Notes under the pieces: model-generated
Databases searched by the model: none
Told to the model about the DNA's origin: nothing
The model's input: only the letters and a program-made list of their open reading frames with translations
Part shown: positions 7,974 through 15,847 of the stretch, piece by piece
Layout: each line of letters opens with the position of its first letter
Position numbering within the stretch: position 1 is the stretch's first letter
Made by a program: the position numbers and the translations under genes
Assembly (NCBI GenBank): GCA_017410605.1
Contig: JAFQQN010000017.1
Coordinates: 62,001 to 126,000 of the forward strand
DNA length: 64,000 nucleotides
Direction of reading: 5' to 3'
Source: Clostridia bacterium
GTDB taxonomy: Bacteria; Bacillota; Clostridia; Oscillospirales; Acutalibacteraceae

Positions 7974-9173
7974 GTGGAAAATAACATTGTAAAGGTTGAA
8001 AAAAAGCTTAAAAAAAATAGAAAAAAGCTCTTCTCTTTTTGGACAGTTGCTATTTCGGTTATAGTTGCTTTAGCAATTGGAATTTTGGCAACGTTGGGTG
8101 TACTTTATTTTGGCCCCTTGGGCAAAATAATGGTTAAGCTTAAAAGCATTGATGAAATTGCCCGTTTAAATTATTTGGGCGAAATAGATTATGAAAAGCT
8201 TGACCAAAGGGTGCTTTCAGGCTATGTTAAAGGCCTTGAGGATAAATACGGTTTTTACAGTGGGCCGGAGGATGCAGACGGTGTAGCCAACTCTTTTGAA
8301 GGAAGCACCTACGGAATTGGTGTTACGGTTATAAGCTATGAAGATAGTTTGTATGTTTATAGGGTAGACAGCAACAGCCCTGCCAGTAAGGCGGGGATAA
8401 TTCCGGGGGATAGAATTATAGCTATAGATGACAAGTCTGTAAAAGAAATGGGTTATGAAAAAAGTGTGCAGGCCGTTAAAAAAGAGCTTGGCGCAACCTC
8501 TAATATAAGTCTGTTAAGAGAAAATAAAACCTTAGCTGTTACGGTTACTTATGAAGAGTTTATAAGGCAAACTGTTTATACTCGTATTATAAATAATGTA
8601 GGTTATGTTTGCATAACAGCCTTTAATAAAGCTACCGTTTCTCAGTTTAATGCAGATATAGATATGCTTGTTTCAAAGGGCGTCAACGGCATAATTTTTG
8701 ATTTAAGAGATAATACCGGCGGCACCCTAGATTCGGTTTGTGAAATGCTTGACCGCCTTGTTGGCGAGTGTAATTTGGCTACCGTAGAATATTCAGACGG
8801 CGAGAGGGTTGTTACTCACCGCTCAGATAAAAATGAAATATCTCTTAAAATGGCGGCAATCACCAACGAAAACACGGCAAGTGCCGCCGAGCTTTTTGCA
8901 GCCACAATTAGAGATATGAAAAAAGGGCCCCTTATTGGCAACACCACTTTTGGTAAAGGAGTTATGCAGACCACATATTTTTTGCCCGATGGCTCTTGTG
9001 TTCGTCTTACAACAGGCTATTATTATCCTGCCGGTGGAGTTTGTTATGATAAAGAGGGTTTAAAGCCCGATTACGAAGTCATTCCCACCGAAGAGGAAGA
9101 AAAAAATATGTACTTTTTGGGTGATAATGACCCATATATTAAAAAAGCTTTGGAAGTGATAGAGGTTGAATAG
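7974..9173 (+). CDS. S41-family C-terminal processing peptidase (CtpA-like)
   Basis: A membrane-anchored serine protease that trims or degrades envelope proteins. Residues 22-46 form an N-terminal membrane anchor; a PDZ domain (about 105-185) contains the GIG and PGDRI motifs; the S41 domain carries the Ser-Lys dyad, Ser303 in NENTASAAEL and Lys328 in TTFGKG. 399 residues is normal. The start is GTG 7974 after AGGT. In other bacteria Ctp proteases control the level of division and septal hydrolases, so its place behind ftsEX and the M23 gene fits that theme. The gene overlaps the next by eight bases. Confidence 0.92.
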   Translation: MENNIVKVEKKLKKNRKKLFSFWTVAISVIVALAIGILATLGVLYFGPLGKIMVKLKSIDEIARLNYLGEIDYEKLDQRVLSGYVKGLEDKYGFYSGPEDADGVANSFEGSTYGIGVTVISYEDSLYVYRVDSNSPASKAGIIPGDRIIAIDDKSVKEMGYEKSVQAVKKELGATSNISLLRENKTLAVTVTYEEFIRQTVYTRIINNVGYVCITAFNKATVSQFNADIDMLVSKGVNGIIFDLRDNTGGTLDSVCEMLDRLVGECNLATVEYSDGERVVTHRSDKNEISLKMAAITNENTASAAELFAATIRDMKKGPLIGNTTFGKGVMQTTYFLPDGSCVRLTTGYYYPAGGVCYDKEGLKPDYEVIPTEEEEKNMYFLGDNDPYIKKALEVIEVE

Positions 9174-9699
9174 GCTTCATTTTAAAGACAGAAAAAATGT
9201 GGTGGCTTTTTGTGTGTTTTTAGGGTTAGCGCTGTGCCTTATGGTTATAATTTTTTGTTTGTCTTCCCAAAACGCCGAAGCCTCTTCTGATACAAGCGGA
9301 GGACTTATAAGGTTTATTATGGGTGTTTTCGCCCCGAAGTTTGAAGAGCTTTCGAACACAGAGCAGGAAAATTTAGTTGCCTCTTTTCAGTTTTTTACAA
9401 GAAAAAGTGCCCATGCCGGTGTGTATATGCTTTTAAGTTTTCTTTTAAGTGCCGCCTGGCTTCAGCTTGAGGGTATAAAACCGTTTTTAAGGGTGGCTTT
9501 AGGTTGGCTCATAGCAGTTTTATATTCGGTAAGCGATGAAATTCATCAGCTGTTTATACCCGGGCGAAGTGGTGAACTGCGGGACGTTTTTATTGACAGT
9601 TGCGGTGCGGCAGTAGGTACACTGGTGGTTTTTCTAATTTGGAAGCTTATGAATTTTAAAAGAAAAAACTTTCAGCTATTGAAAAACAAGCGCAATTAA
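9166..9699 (+). CDS. VanZ-family membrane protein
   Basis: A 177-residue integral membrane protein. VanZ-family marks include the KSAHAGVYMLLSF segment (about 79-91) and SDEIHQLFIPGRSGELRDVFID (two adjoining blocks near 124-145), the conserved core of the domain, with four predicted helices. VanZ of enterococci gives low-level teicoplanin resistance, but most clostridial copies have no proven role. Start is TTG 9166, nine bases after GGAAG, and overlaps the S41 gene by eight bases, so the two are co-translated. Confidence 0.88.
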   Translation: MNRLHFKDRKNVVAFCVFLGLALCLMVIIFCLSSQNAEASSDTSGGLIRFIMGVFAPKFEELSNTEQENLVASFQFFTRKSAHAGVYMLLSFLLSAAWLQLEGIKPFLRVALGWLIAVLYSVSDEIHQLFIPGRSGELRDVFIDSCGAAVGTLVVFLIWKLMNFKRKNFQLLKNKRN

Positions 9700-9707
9700 G
9701 CTAGAAT
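9679..9707 (+). promoter_or_regulatory. Promoter upstream of the propeller-like gene
   Basis: TTGAAA (9679-9684), 17 bases, TAGAAT (9702-9707), beginning inside the end of the VanZ gene and 34 bases before the next start codon. Confidence 0.55.
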
Positions 9708-9740
9708 ATATATAATAAATTATTATTGCGGTGAATAACG

Positions 9741-10418
9741 ATGAAACAGTTGCTAGAAGGAAGAATATTACAAATGCTCCCCGTACCTAATGGGGTTGTT
9801 GCCGCGGTGCTTACCGAGGTTACAGAAAACGAGAAGTTTGTTGTTGAATACAGGCATATAGCCGCCGATACAAACGAGGTTCAAAGGGTTTCCAAGAATG
9901 TTTTTTTACTGGTTAAGTTTGGTGCAGGGCACCGCGCGGCCGATATGCAGGTTTCTAATCACCTTACCTGTAATGCCTGTGTGCTTGATACTGGAAAAAC
10001 ATTTATTGTTGAAGATGACGGCTCGGCTAAGCTTCTTAGTGAAGAGGGTGTAGCCGAATGGGTGGGAACCGTTAAATATAAAGACGAGGTTCCCTCCGGT
10101 GTGGCCTTCGACGGTAAAAATATTTGGGTCGCCTTTTGCGAAAACAACTCACTTGTAAGGTTAGATGTTTCGTCTATGAGGGAAGAACTTCGTGTAGGCG
10201 GACGTGAGGGTGATAAAAATTTTAACGGGCCTTGCGGCCTTTTTATAAGCGGTAAAAACCTTTATGTTGCTAATAAAAAGTCAAAAAAAATATGGCGCAT
10301 AAATGCCAATGATTTTTCAGCAGAGGAATATGCCGAAACAACTAAGCCGGTTTTAGGCTTTTGCCACTGTTTACAAAAGGATATTGTATGGTTTGAAGAC
10401 GGTATTTATGAGCTTTAG
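9741..10418 (+). CDS. Uncharacterised protein with beta-propeller-like repeats
   Basis: A 225-residue protein with no signal peptide. Two repeated blades are visible: SGVAFDGKNIWVAF...SLVRLD at about 119-142 and CGLFISGKNLYVAN...KIWRIN at about 165-190, the pattern of NHL/SMP-30-type propellers, which usually have six or more blades; the protein is too short for a full single-chain propeller unless the N-terminal part contributes. I do not recognise a named family. ATG 9741 follows GCGGTG and a promoter at 9679. The DUF1287 gene begins 22 bases after its stop. Confidence 0.6.
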   Translation: MKQLLEGRILQMLPVPNGVVAAVLTEVTENEKFVVEYRHIAADTNEVQRVSKNVFLLVKFGAGHRAADMQVSNHLTCNACVLDTGKTFIVEDDGSAKLLSEEGVAEWVGTVKYKDEVPSGVAFDGKNIWVAFCENNSLVRLDVSSMREELRVGGREGDKNFNGPCGLFISGKNLYVANKKSKKIWRINANDFSAEEYAETTKPVLGFCHCLQKDIVWFEDGIYEL

Positions 10419-10439
10419 TGGACTTTAAGAGGTGCCATT

Positions 10440-11144
10440 ATGATTAATTCGGGTAAAAGAATACCCTTAAAACGAATTTTCGTGGCGGTGATAACTGGGC
10501 TTTTTCTTATTTTGGTTATATTTTTTGCTATAAATATGCTACCTAAAAAGGTTTATTACGGCGAAGATTTCGGCATTGAAAGGGTCAAAAGCGGTGTGGA
10601 TTTTAATTCAAATGGTGTTGACGATTATGCTGATATTCTTTTGGGTGCCAGAATTGACGCTGAAAACCGCCCTAAATATGACGGAGCATATGTTGAGGGC
10701 GGTTACCCCAATGATAGGGTTGGTGTTTGCACCGATGTTGTTTGGAGAGCCTTTAAAAATGCAGGTTATAGCCTAAAAGCAATGGTGGATAAGGATATAG
10801 CTGATAACACAGCTGATTACCCTAGAGTAGGTGGAAAGCCCGACCCCAATATTGATTTTAGAAGAGTTCCTAATTTACATATCTTTTTTGAAAAGTATGC
10901 CATTGCCCTTACTATCGATATAAGTGATATTGCAAATTGGCAACCTGGCGATATTGTTATATTTGATAATGATAAGCATATTGGAGTAATTTCTGATAAA
11001 CGAAATAAAAAAGGGATTACCTATGTTATACACAACGGCGGCCAGCTAAATAGAGAAGAGGATTATTTAGGTAACAGCAAGGTTATTGCTCATTATAGAT
11101 TTGACGGGTCAAGACTGCCGGAGGATTTAAGAATTAAATGGTAA
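10440..11144 (+). CDS. DUF1287-domain protein, membrane-anchored
   Basis: A 234-residue protein with an uncleaved anchor (residues 14-34) and an extracytoplasmic DUF1287 domain. The domain's hallmarks are clear: GVCTDVVWRAFKNAG near 99-113 (candidate nucleophile Cys), an RRVPNL segment, QPGDIVIFD and KHIGVISD (candidate His), and VIHNGG. The family resembles NlpC/P60-like cysteine hydrolases, so an action on peptidoglycan or related amide bonds is plausible but unproven. ATG 10440 is preceded by AGAGGTG. A strong terminator follows the stop. Confidence 0.85.
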   Translation: MINSGKRIPLKRIFVAVITGLFLILVIFFAINMLPKKVYYGEDFGIERVKSGVDFNSNGVDDYADILLGARIDAENRPKYDGAYVEGGYPNDRVGVCTDVVWRAFKNAGYSLKAMVDKDIADNTADYPRVGGKPDPNIDFRRVPNLHIFFEKYAIALTIDISDIANWQPGDIVIFDNDKHIGVISDKRNKKGITYVIHNGGQLNREEDYLGNSKVIAHYRFDGSRLPEDLRIKW

Positions 11145-11151
11145 AACAGCT

Positions 11152-11187
11152 AAAGGCCATTCAAGTGTTAAAACTTGAATGGCCTTT
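11152..11187. terminator. Bidirectional terminator
   Basis: A 14-base stem, AAAGGCCATTCAAG with CTTGAATGGCCTTT, loop of eight bases, and T-rich tails on both strands, placed between convergent genes. Confidence 0.9.
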
Positions 11188-11190
11188 TAC

Positions 11191-11601
11191 TTATTTTTTG
11201 GTTTTAAAGGCAAAAAACTTCTGCCCTGAATAGTTTGTAAGTGTGTATAGCCCCATACCGAATAGTTTGGTTATTCGTTCTGTCCAAACAGGGGAAAGGG
11301 GAATATATTTCAACATATACCCTGCAATAGGTTGAGCCAAAGAATAGGAAAATAAGAAGCAGATGGCAACGATTAAAGCAAACTTTAAACCTGATTTTAA
11401 GGTGCTCTCACTGCTTTTAAAGGTAAAGTTTTTGTTAAGAAAAAAGCTGACACAGGCACCCACCAAATAGGCAATAGTGGTAGAGGGCCAGTAACCAAGC
11501 TTTTCTAACAAAAACATTAAAACCATAGAAACAAGGGTGTTAACAACCCCCACAGCCAAAAATTTTAAAAAGCTTTTGTCAAGAAGTTTTTTAATCATCA
11601 T
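11191..11601 (-). CDS. GtrA-family membrane protein
   Basis: A 136-residue, four-helix protein of the GtrA family, thought to move polyprenyl-phosphate-linked sugars across the membrane or assist their transfer to the wall. The motifs FLAVGVVNTLV (about 14-24) and FFLNKNFTFK (about 53-62) are diagnostic. It overlaps the upstream glycosyltransferase gene by 11 bases, the classic gtrB-gtrA pairing, and both share the promoter at 12582-12610. Confidence 0.9.
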   Translation of the reverse strand: MMIKKLLDKSFLKFLAVGVVNTLVSMVLMFLLEKLGYWPSTTIAYLVGACVSFFLNKNFTFKSSESTLKSGLKFALIVAICFLFSYSLAQPIAGYMLKYIPLSPVWTERITKLFGMGLYTLTNYSGQKFFAFKTKK

Positions 11602-12544
11602 CTTCCACCACCGATTCTATTAAATATGTTGGGCGGTGTTTTGTTTCTAAATAAATTTTGCCAATATATTCGCCTACAACACCTAAAGAGAGCATGGTAA
11701 GACCGCCTATAAACCATACCGAGCAAACAACACTGGCCCAACCAATAGTCGTGGCGCCAATGGCCCAACGAATAACAAAGTAAATTATCATTACAATACT
11801 TATTAAAAAAACAGAAAAACCGCAAAGGGTAATAAGCCTTATGGGCTTAGAGCTTAAAGAGGTAATGCCCTCTAATGCAAAAGCTATCATTTTTTTAAGG
11901 GGATATTTACTTTCACCTGCAAAGCGTTCTTCTCTATCGTAATAAACCTTGTCGGTTTTATAGCCTATCATGGGAACAATACCTCTAAGGAAAAGGTTTA
12001 CCTCACCAAAGGCCGCCAAGTCTTCTAATGCCCTTTTAGACATAAGGCGATAGTCGGCATGGTTAAATACGGTATCACACCCTAATAAGCTCATAATTTT
12101 ATAAAAGGCTTCGGCAGTAAACTTTTTAAAGAATGTGTCTTTCTTTCGTGATGAGCGAACACCGTATACAATATCACAGCCGCCATAATATTTTTCTATC
12201 ATTTTATCTACTGCATTAATGTCGTCTTGTAGATCGGCATCCATAGAAATTATCATATCGGCTCTGTCCTTGGCTGTCATAAGCCCGGCCAAAAGGGCGT
12301 TTTGATGCCCGCGGTTTCGGGTTAGGTTTACACCGGAAAACAAAGAACATTCGGCGTGTAGGCTTTTAATTATTTCCCAGGTGCCGTCCTTAGAGCCGTC
12401 GTTGACAAATAAAACGCGGCTGTTTTTGTTTATTGACCTACTTTTTATAAGGTCTTCAAGCTTTTGTCTTAAGCGTTTTGCAGTTTCTCTTAAAACCTCT
12501 TCCTCGTTGTAGCAGGGTACAACTATATATAAAGTTTGTTCCAT
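11591..12544 (-). CDS. GT2 polyprenyl-phosphate glycosyltransferase (GtrB/DPM-like)
   Basis: A family 2 glycosyltransferase that loads a sugar onto undecaprenyl phosphate on the inner face of the membrane. The N-terminal catalytic domain has PCYNEEEVL, the metal-binding DADLQDD at about 102-108, and a QxxRW-like region replaced by the family's GGS/RGI segment; two C-terminal helices (about 228-252, 265-290) anchor it. 317 residues agrees with GtrB proteins. ATG 12544 follows GAGGG. With GtrA it should form a sugar donor system for decorating wall polymers or glycans; the sugar is unknown. Confidence 0.92.
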   Translation of the reverse strand: MEQTLYIVVPCYNEEEVLRETAKRLRQKLEDLIKSRSINKNSRVLFVNDGSKDGTWEIIKSLHAECSLFSGVNLTRNRGHQNALLAGLMTAKDRADMIISMDADLQDDINAVDKMIEKYYGGCDIVYGVRSSRKKDTFFKKFTAEAFYKIMSLLGCDTVFNHADYRLMSKRALEDLAAFGEVNLFLRGIVPMIGYKTDKVYYDREERFAGESKYPLKKMIAFALEGITSLSSKPIRLITLCGFSVFLISIVMIIYFVIRWAIGATTIGWASVVCSVWFIGGLTMLSLGVVGEYIGKIYLETKHRPTYLIESVVEDDD

Positions 12545-12581
12545 TTAAAACCCTCTTCAATCTGCCATAAATATTAAAATT

Positions 12582-12610
12582 ATATTACCATATAATTTAG
12601 TATAAATCAA
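12582..12610 (-). promoter_or_regulatory. Promoter for the GT2-gtrA pair
   Basis: Minus-strand TTGATT (12605-12610), 17 bases, TAATAT (12582-12587) with a TG one base before the -10 (extended -10). Confidence 0.65.
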
Positions 12611-12666
12611 GTCGGGAGTGTTAATTGTTATACCTTTAAAAATATAATTATTCATAAGGTTAGCTC

Positions 12667-12695
12667 TTGAATACTGAAAATAAATATGGTATTAT
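12667..12695 (+). promoter_or_regulatory. Promoter for murI-argS
   Basis: TTGAAT (12667-12672), 17 bases, TATTAT (12690-12695). Its -10 lies inside the longest reading frame of murI, which decides the start of that gene. Confidence 0.7.
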
Positions 12696-12733
12696 ATATG
12701 TTGGATTATTTCGTAGCAAAGGTGGCGGTGCGG

Positions 12734-13534
12734 TTGTCAGATAACAGACCTATTGGTGTTTTCGATTCAGGTCTTGGTGGCCTTACGGTGGTAAAAGAGC
12801 TTAAAAAGCTTTTGCCTAATGAAAGCATAGTTTATTTTGGCGATACCGGAAGAGTGCCTTACGGTACCCGAAGTGACGAAACCATACTGCGCTATGCAAG
12901 GGAAGATGAAGCCTTTTTGCTTGAGCAGAATGTTAAGCTGATTGTTGCCGCCTGCGGTACTGTTTCGTCGGTTGCATATATGACATCAGAAGAACTCCCC
13001 GTCCCATTTATTGAGGTGGTAAACCCTGCGGCTGAAAGCGCCGTTGAGGCCACCAAAACAGGAAGAATAGGTGTTATAGGCACCCCTGCAACCATAAACA
13101 GCCGTGCCCACGCAAGGGCGGTTTTAAAGCGTTTGACCGATGCGGTTATAGTAGCAAACGCCTGTCCGCTTTTTGTTCCCCTGGTAGAAGAGGGGTGGAT
13201 AGATGCCGATGATGAGGTTACCTATAATACTGCCAAAAGGTATTTAGCACCCATAATAGAGGGCAGGGTTGATACACTTATTTTGGGCTGTACACATTAC
13301 CCGGCTCTTGAGAAGGTTATAGCAAACATTATGGGCGATGGTGTAACCCTTATAAATATGGGTACCTCTGTGGCCCAAAAGGTTAAGGCTACGTTAGAAA
13401 GCACAAACTCTTTTGCCGATAAGGTGACCGTTGATAAGTATTACGTAAGTGACCGCGCCGCATCTTTTTCGGCTATTGCCAAAAATCTTTTAGGTCATAA
13501 TATTGAGGAATGTGTTGAGCAGGTTAAACTATGA
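12734..13534 (+). CDS. murI: Glutamate racemase
   Basis: Converts L- to D-glutamate for peptidoglycan in the cytoplasm. Both catalytic cysteines are present, Cys74 in AACGTVSS and Cys186 in LGCTHYP, as is the N-terminal FDSGLGG with the general-base Asp. The first motif has Gly where many racemases have Asn. I start at TTG 12734: it has AGGTGG eight bases upstream and gives MSDNRPIGVFDSG, a normal family N-terminus of a 266-residue protein. Upstream ATGs at 12686 and 12698 lie on or before the -10 element and probably are not transcribed. The stop overlaps the DUF1934 start by four bases. Confidence 0.93.
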   Translation: MSDNRPIGVFDSGLGGLTVVKELKKLLPNESIVYFGDTGRVPYGTRSDETILRYAREDEAFLLEQNVKLIVAACGTVSSVAYMTSEELPVPFIEVVNPAAESAVEATKTGRIGVIGTPATINSRAHARAVLKRLTDAVIVANACPLFVPLVEEGWIDADDEVTYNTAKRYLAPIIEGRVDTLILGCTHYPALEKVIANIMGDGVTLINMGTSVAQKVKATLESTNSFADKVTVDKYYVSDRAASFSAIAKNLLGHNIEECVEQVKL

Positions 13535-13956
13535 AGAATGTTTTAATAACCGTTAAAACCGTACAGGTAAACGGTGATGATAAAGAGGTTTTAGAGCTTA
13601 CCTCTGAGGGTAGGTTCGGTGAAAAGGATGGCGCCTTTCTTATTAATTATAAAGATTCAATGATGTCTGACGAATACGGTGCCGTAAACACCAATATAAA
13701 GCTGTCTTCAAAGGGTGTTGTTACCATAAGCCGAAGTGGTGCATATAATTCAAAAATAACCCTTGAAGAGGGAAAAAGACTTAACTGTGTATATCATACC
13801 CCCTTTGGCGCTATGACTATGGGCTTTTTTGCAGAAACAATTGAAGCAGGGTTAAATAAAAACGGCGGAAGCCTTGTTTTAAAATATACAGTAGATGTTA
13901 ACAAATCACAAATTAATAAAAATGAAATATATATAACGGTGAAGGATGTTAAGTAA
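13531..13956 (+). CDS. DUF1934 beta-barrel protein
   Basis: A 141-residue protein of the DUF1934 family (YwiB-like), small calycin-like beta barrels found in Firmicutes, often directly upstream of argS as here. Visible signs are the strand-rich pattern, the central GAVNTNIKL and VYHTPFGAMTMGFF segments (about 91-104), and the absence of signal peptide or helices. The biochemical role is unknown. ATG overlaps murI by four bases and its stop overlaps argS by one base, so the three genes are translationally coupled. Confidence 0.85.
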   Translation: MKNVLITVKTVQVNGDDKEVLELTSEGRFGEKDGAFLINYKDSMMSDEYGAVNTNIKLSSKGVVTISRSGAYNSKITLEEGKRLNCVYHTPFGAMTMGFFAETIEAGLNKNGGSLVLKYTVDVNKSQINKNEIYITVKDVK

Positions 13957-15641
13957 TGGCAGATATGTTAAAAAAGGTTAAGGACGAAATTAAAGAGCTT
14001 ATTATGGCTTCAGCAGGCAAAGCGGTAGCGAACGGTGATTTTCCGTCTGAGGCGCTTCCGGATTTTGCAATAGAGGTTCCGGCCGACCGCAATCACGGAG
14101 ATTTTGCTGTTAATGCGGCTATGGTGTGGGCAAGAGCCCTTAAAAAGGCTCCCAGAGTTATTGCCGAAACATTAGTTAATAATATGGAGAAAAACAGTTA
14201 TATTGAAAGAGCCGAAATTGCCGGCCCCGGTTTTTTAAACCTATTTTTGGCTGACCGTTTTTACAGCGATATTGTTCTTAGCGTTTTAGAGGATAAAGAA
14301 AACTTTGGCCGCAGTAATTACGGCAAGGGTAAAACCGTTTTGGTAGAGTTTGTTTCGGCCAACCCCACCGGACCTATGCATATTGGTAACGCCCGTGGCG
14401 GTGCCTTGGGTGATAGTATTGCTTCGGCTTATGACTGGGCAGGGTATGATGTTAAAAGAGAGTTTTATGTTAACGATGCCGGCAACCAGATAAATAAATT
14501 TAAAATTTCTTTAGAGGCTCGTTATCTTCAGCTTTTTGATGATAGTATTGAGATTCCCGAGGACGCTTATCTCGGTGAGGACATTATAAACCACGCCAAG
14601 GCCTTTGCCGAAATTCATGGCGATAGCTTTGTTTCGGTTACTGCAGAGGAAAGGCAGAACGCCCTTTGCGATTTTGCTCTTCCCAAAAACATTCAAAAGC
14701 TCAAAGATGACCTTGCAAAGTACCGCATAACCTATGATTGTTGGTATCACGAAAGTGACCTTCACAATTCCGGCAAGGTTGACGAAATAATTGAAAAGCT
14801 TAAGGCCTCGGGTTATACCTATGAAAAGGAGGGTGCGCTTTGGCTTAAGTCTACCGAATTTGGAGATGAAAAAGATAGAGTGCTTCTTCGTGCAAACGGT
14901 GTTCCAACCTATTTGGTGCCCGATATTGCTTACCATTATGATAAACTTGTTACCAGAAAGTTTGATATTGCTATAGATGTTTTGGGTGCCGACCACCACG
15001 GCTATATTGCCCGAATGATGGCCGCCCTTACCGCCCTTGGCGCGCCGGCAGATAACCTTAAAATTGTAATTATGCAAATGGTTCGACTTGTTAAAAACGG
15101 CGAAACCTATAAGCTTTCTAAACGTTCAGGTAAGGCTGTTACCCTTGAAACCCTTTTAGACGAGGTGCCCATTGATGCGGCAAGATATGTGTTCAATTCT
15201 AAAGAGCCTAATACCCACCTTGAGTTTGATTTAGATTTGGCTGTTGAAAAATCAAGCCAGAACCCTGTATACTATGTTCAGTATGCCCACGCTAGAATTT
15301 GCAGTATTTTAAGAAATTTAAGCGGAGAGGGTATAGAGCCTAAGAACCTTTCGGCAAAACAGATGGACTGCCTTAAGGCTCCTGAGGAAAGGGAGTTTAT
15401 ACGCCATTTGGCCACTTTGCCGCAAACGGTAGTTTTTGCTGCCCATAGTTTCGACCCCGCTCTTCTTACCCGTTACGCCTATGACCTGGCAACCCTTTTC
15501 CACAAGTTTTATAACGCTTGTCGTGTTAAGGGAGAAGCCGAAGAAATTTTACAGGCAAGGCTTAACCTTTGTGTTGCCGCCAAAACAGCTATTAAAAATG
15601 TTCTTACAATGCTGAAAATTGACGCTCCAAGTGAAATGTAA
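13956..15641 (+). CDS. argS: Arginyl-tRNA synthetase
   Basis: Class I synthetase that charges tRNA-Arg. 561 residues is the bacterial length. The N-terminal tRNA-contacting domain is followed by the HIGH-type signature in SANPTGPMHIGNARG (about 129-143); the KMSKS loop appears as KLSKRSGKAV around 386-395; the C-terminal anticodon-binding DALR domain contains YVQYAHARI. The start overlaps the preceding stop (TAATG). A compact terminator follows. Confidence 0.97.
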   Translation: MADMLKKVKDEIKELIMASAGKAVANGDFPSEALPDFAIEVPADRNHGDFAVNAAMVWARALKKAPRVIAETLVNNMEKNSYIERAEIAGPGFLNLFLADRFYSDIVLSVLEDKENFGRSNYGKGKTVLVEFVSANPTGPMHIGNARGGALGDSIASAYDWAGYDVKREFYVNDAGNQINKFKISLEARYLQLFDDSIEIPEDAYLGEDIINHAKAFAEIHGDSFVSVTAEERQNALCDFALPKNIQKLKDDLAKYRITYDCWYHESDLHNSGKVDEIIEKLKASGYTYEKEGALWLKSTEFGDEKDRVLLRANGVPTYLVPDIAYHYDKLVTRKFDIAIDVLGADHHGYIARMMAALTALGAPADNLKIVIMQMVRLVKNGETYKLSKRSGKAVTLETLLDEVPIDAARYVFNSKEPNTHLEFDLDLAVEKSSQNPVYYVQYAHARICSILRNLSGEGIEPKNLSAKQMDCLKAPEEREFIRHLATLPQTVVFAAHSFDPALLTRYAYDLATLFHKFYNACRVKGEAEEILQARLNLCVAAKTAIKNVLTMLKIDAPSEM

Positions 15642-15660
15642 ATGATGCAAAATTAGTTCG

Positions 15661-15689
15661 GCGCACCGCAACGCGGTGCGCTTTCTCTT
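15661..15689 (+). terminator. Terminator of murI-argS
   Basis: A nine-base G/C-rich stem GCGCACCGC/GCGGTGCGC with an AAC loop, then TTTCTCTT. Confidence 0.85.
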
Positions 15690-15780
15690 ACCAAAATAAT
15701 CAATAAACTATCAAGCGAGGGTTTTGTTTTTGTAATATAATACAAAAGTGTATAAATTCCGATATTTTTTTAAATAATTG

Positions 15781-15809
15781 TTGAAAACTATACTAAAATG
15801 GTATACAAT
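15781..15809 (+). promoter_or_regulatory. Promoter of nifS-iscU with a palindrome in the spacer
   Basis: TTGAAA (15781-15786), 17 bases, TACAAT (15804-15809). TATAC at 15789-15793 and GTATA at 15801-15805 form an inverted repeat between and into the core elements, where a repressor of the IscR/Rrf2 kind could sit; that assignment is inference. Confidence 0.75.
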
Positions 15810-15847
15810 ATAAGTGTAAACAATATCCTAAAGGAAGGATAATTTTA

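Noticed and set aside
14511..15077. 188-codon minus-strand frame inside argS
   Set aside because: Lies wholly opposite conserved argS sequence and has no family resemblance or ribosome site.
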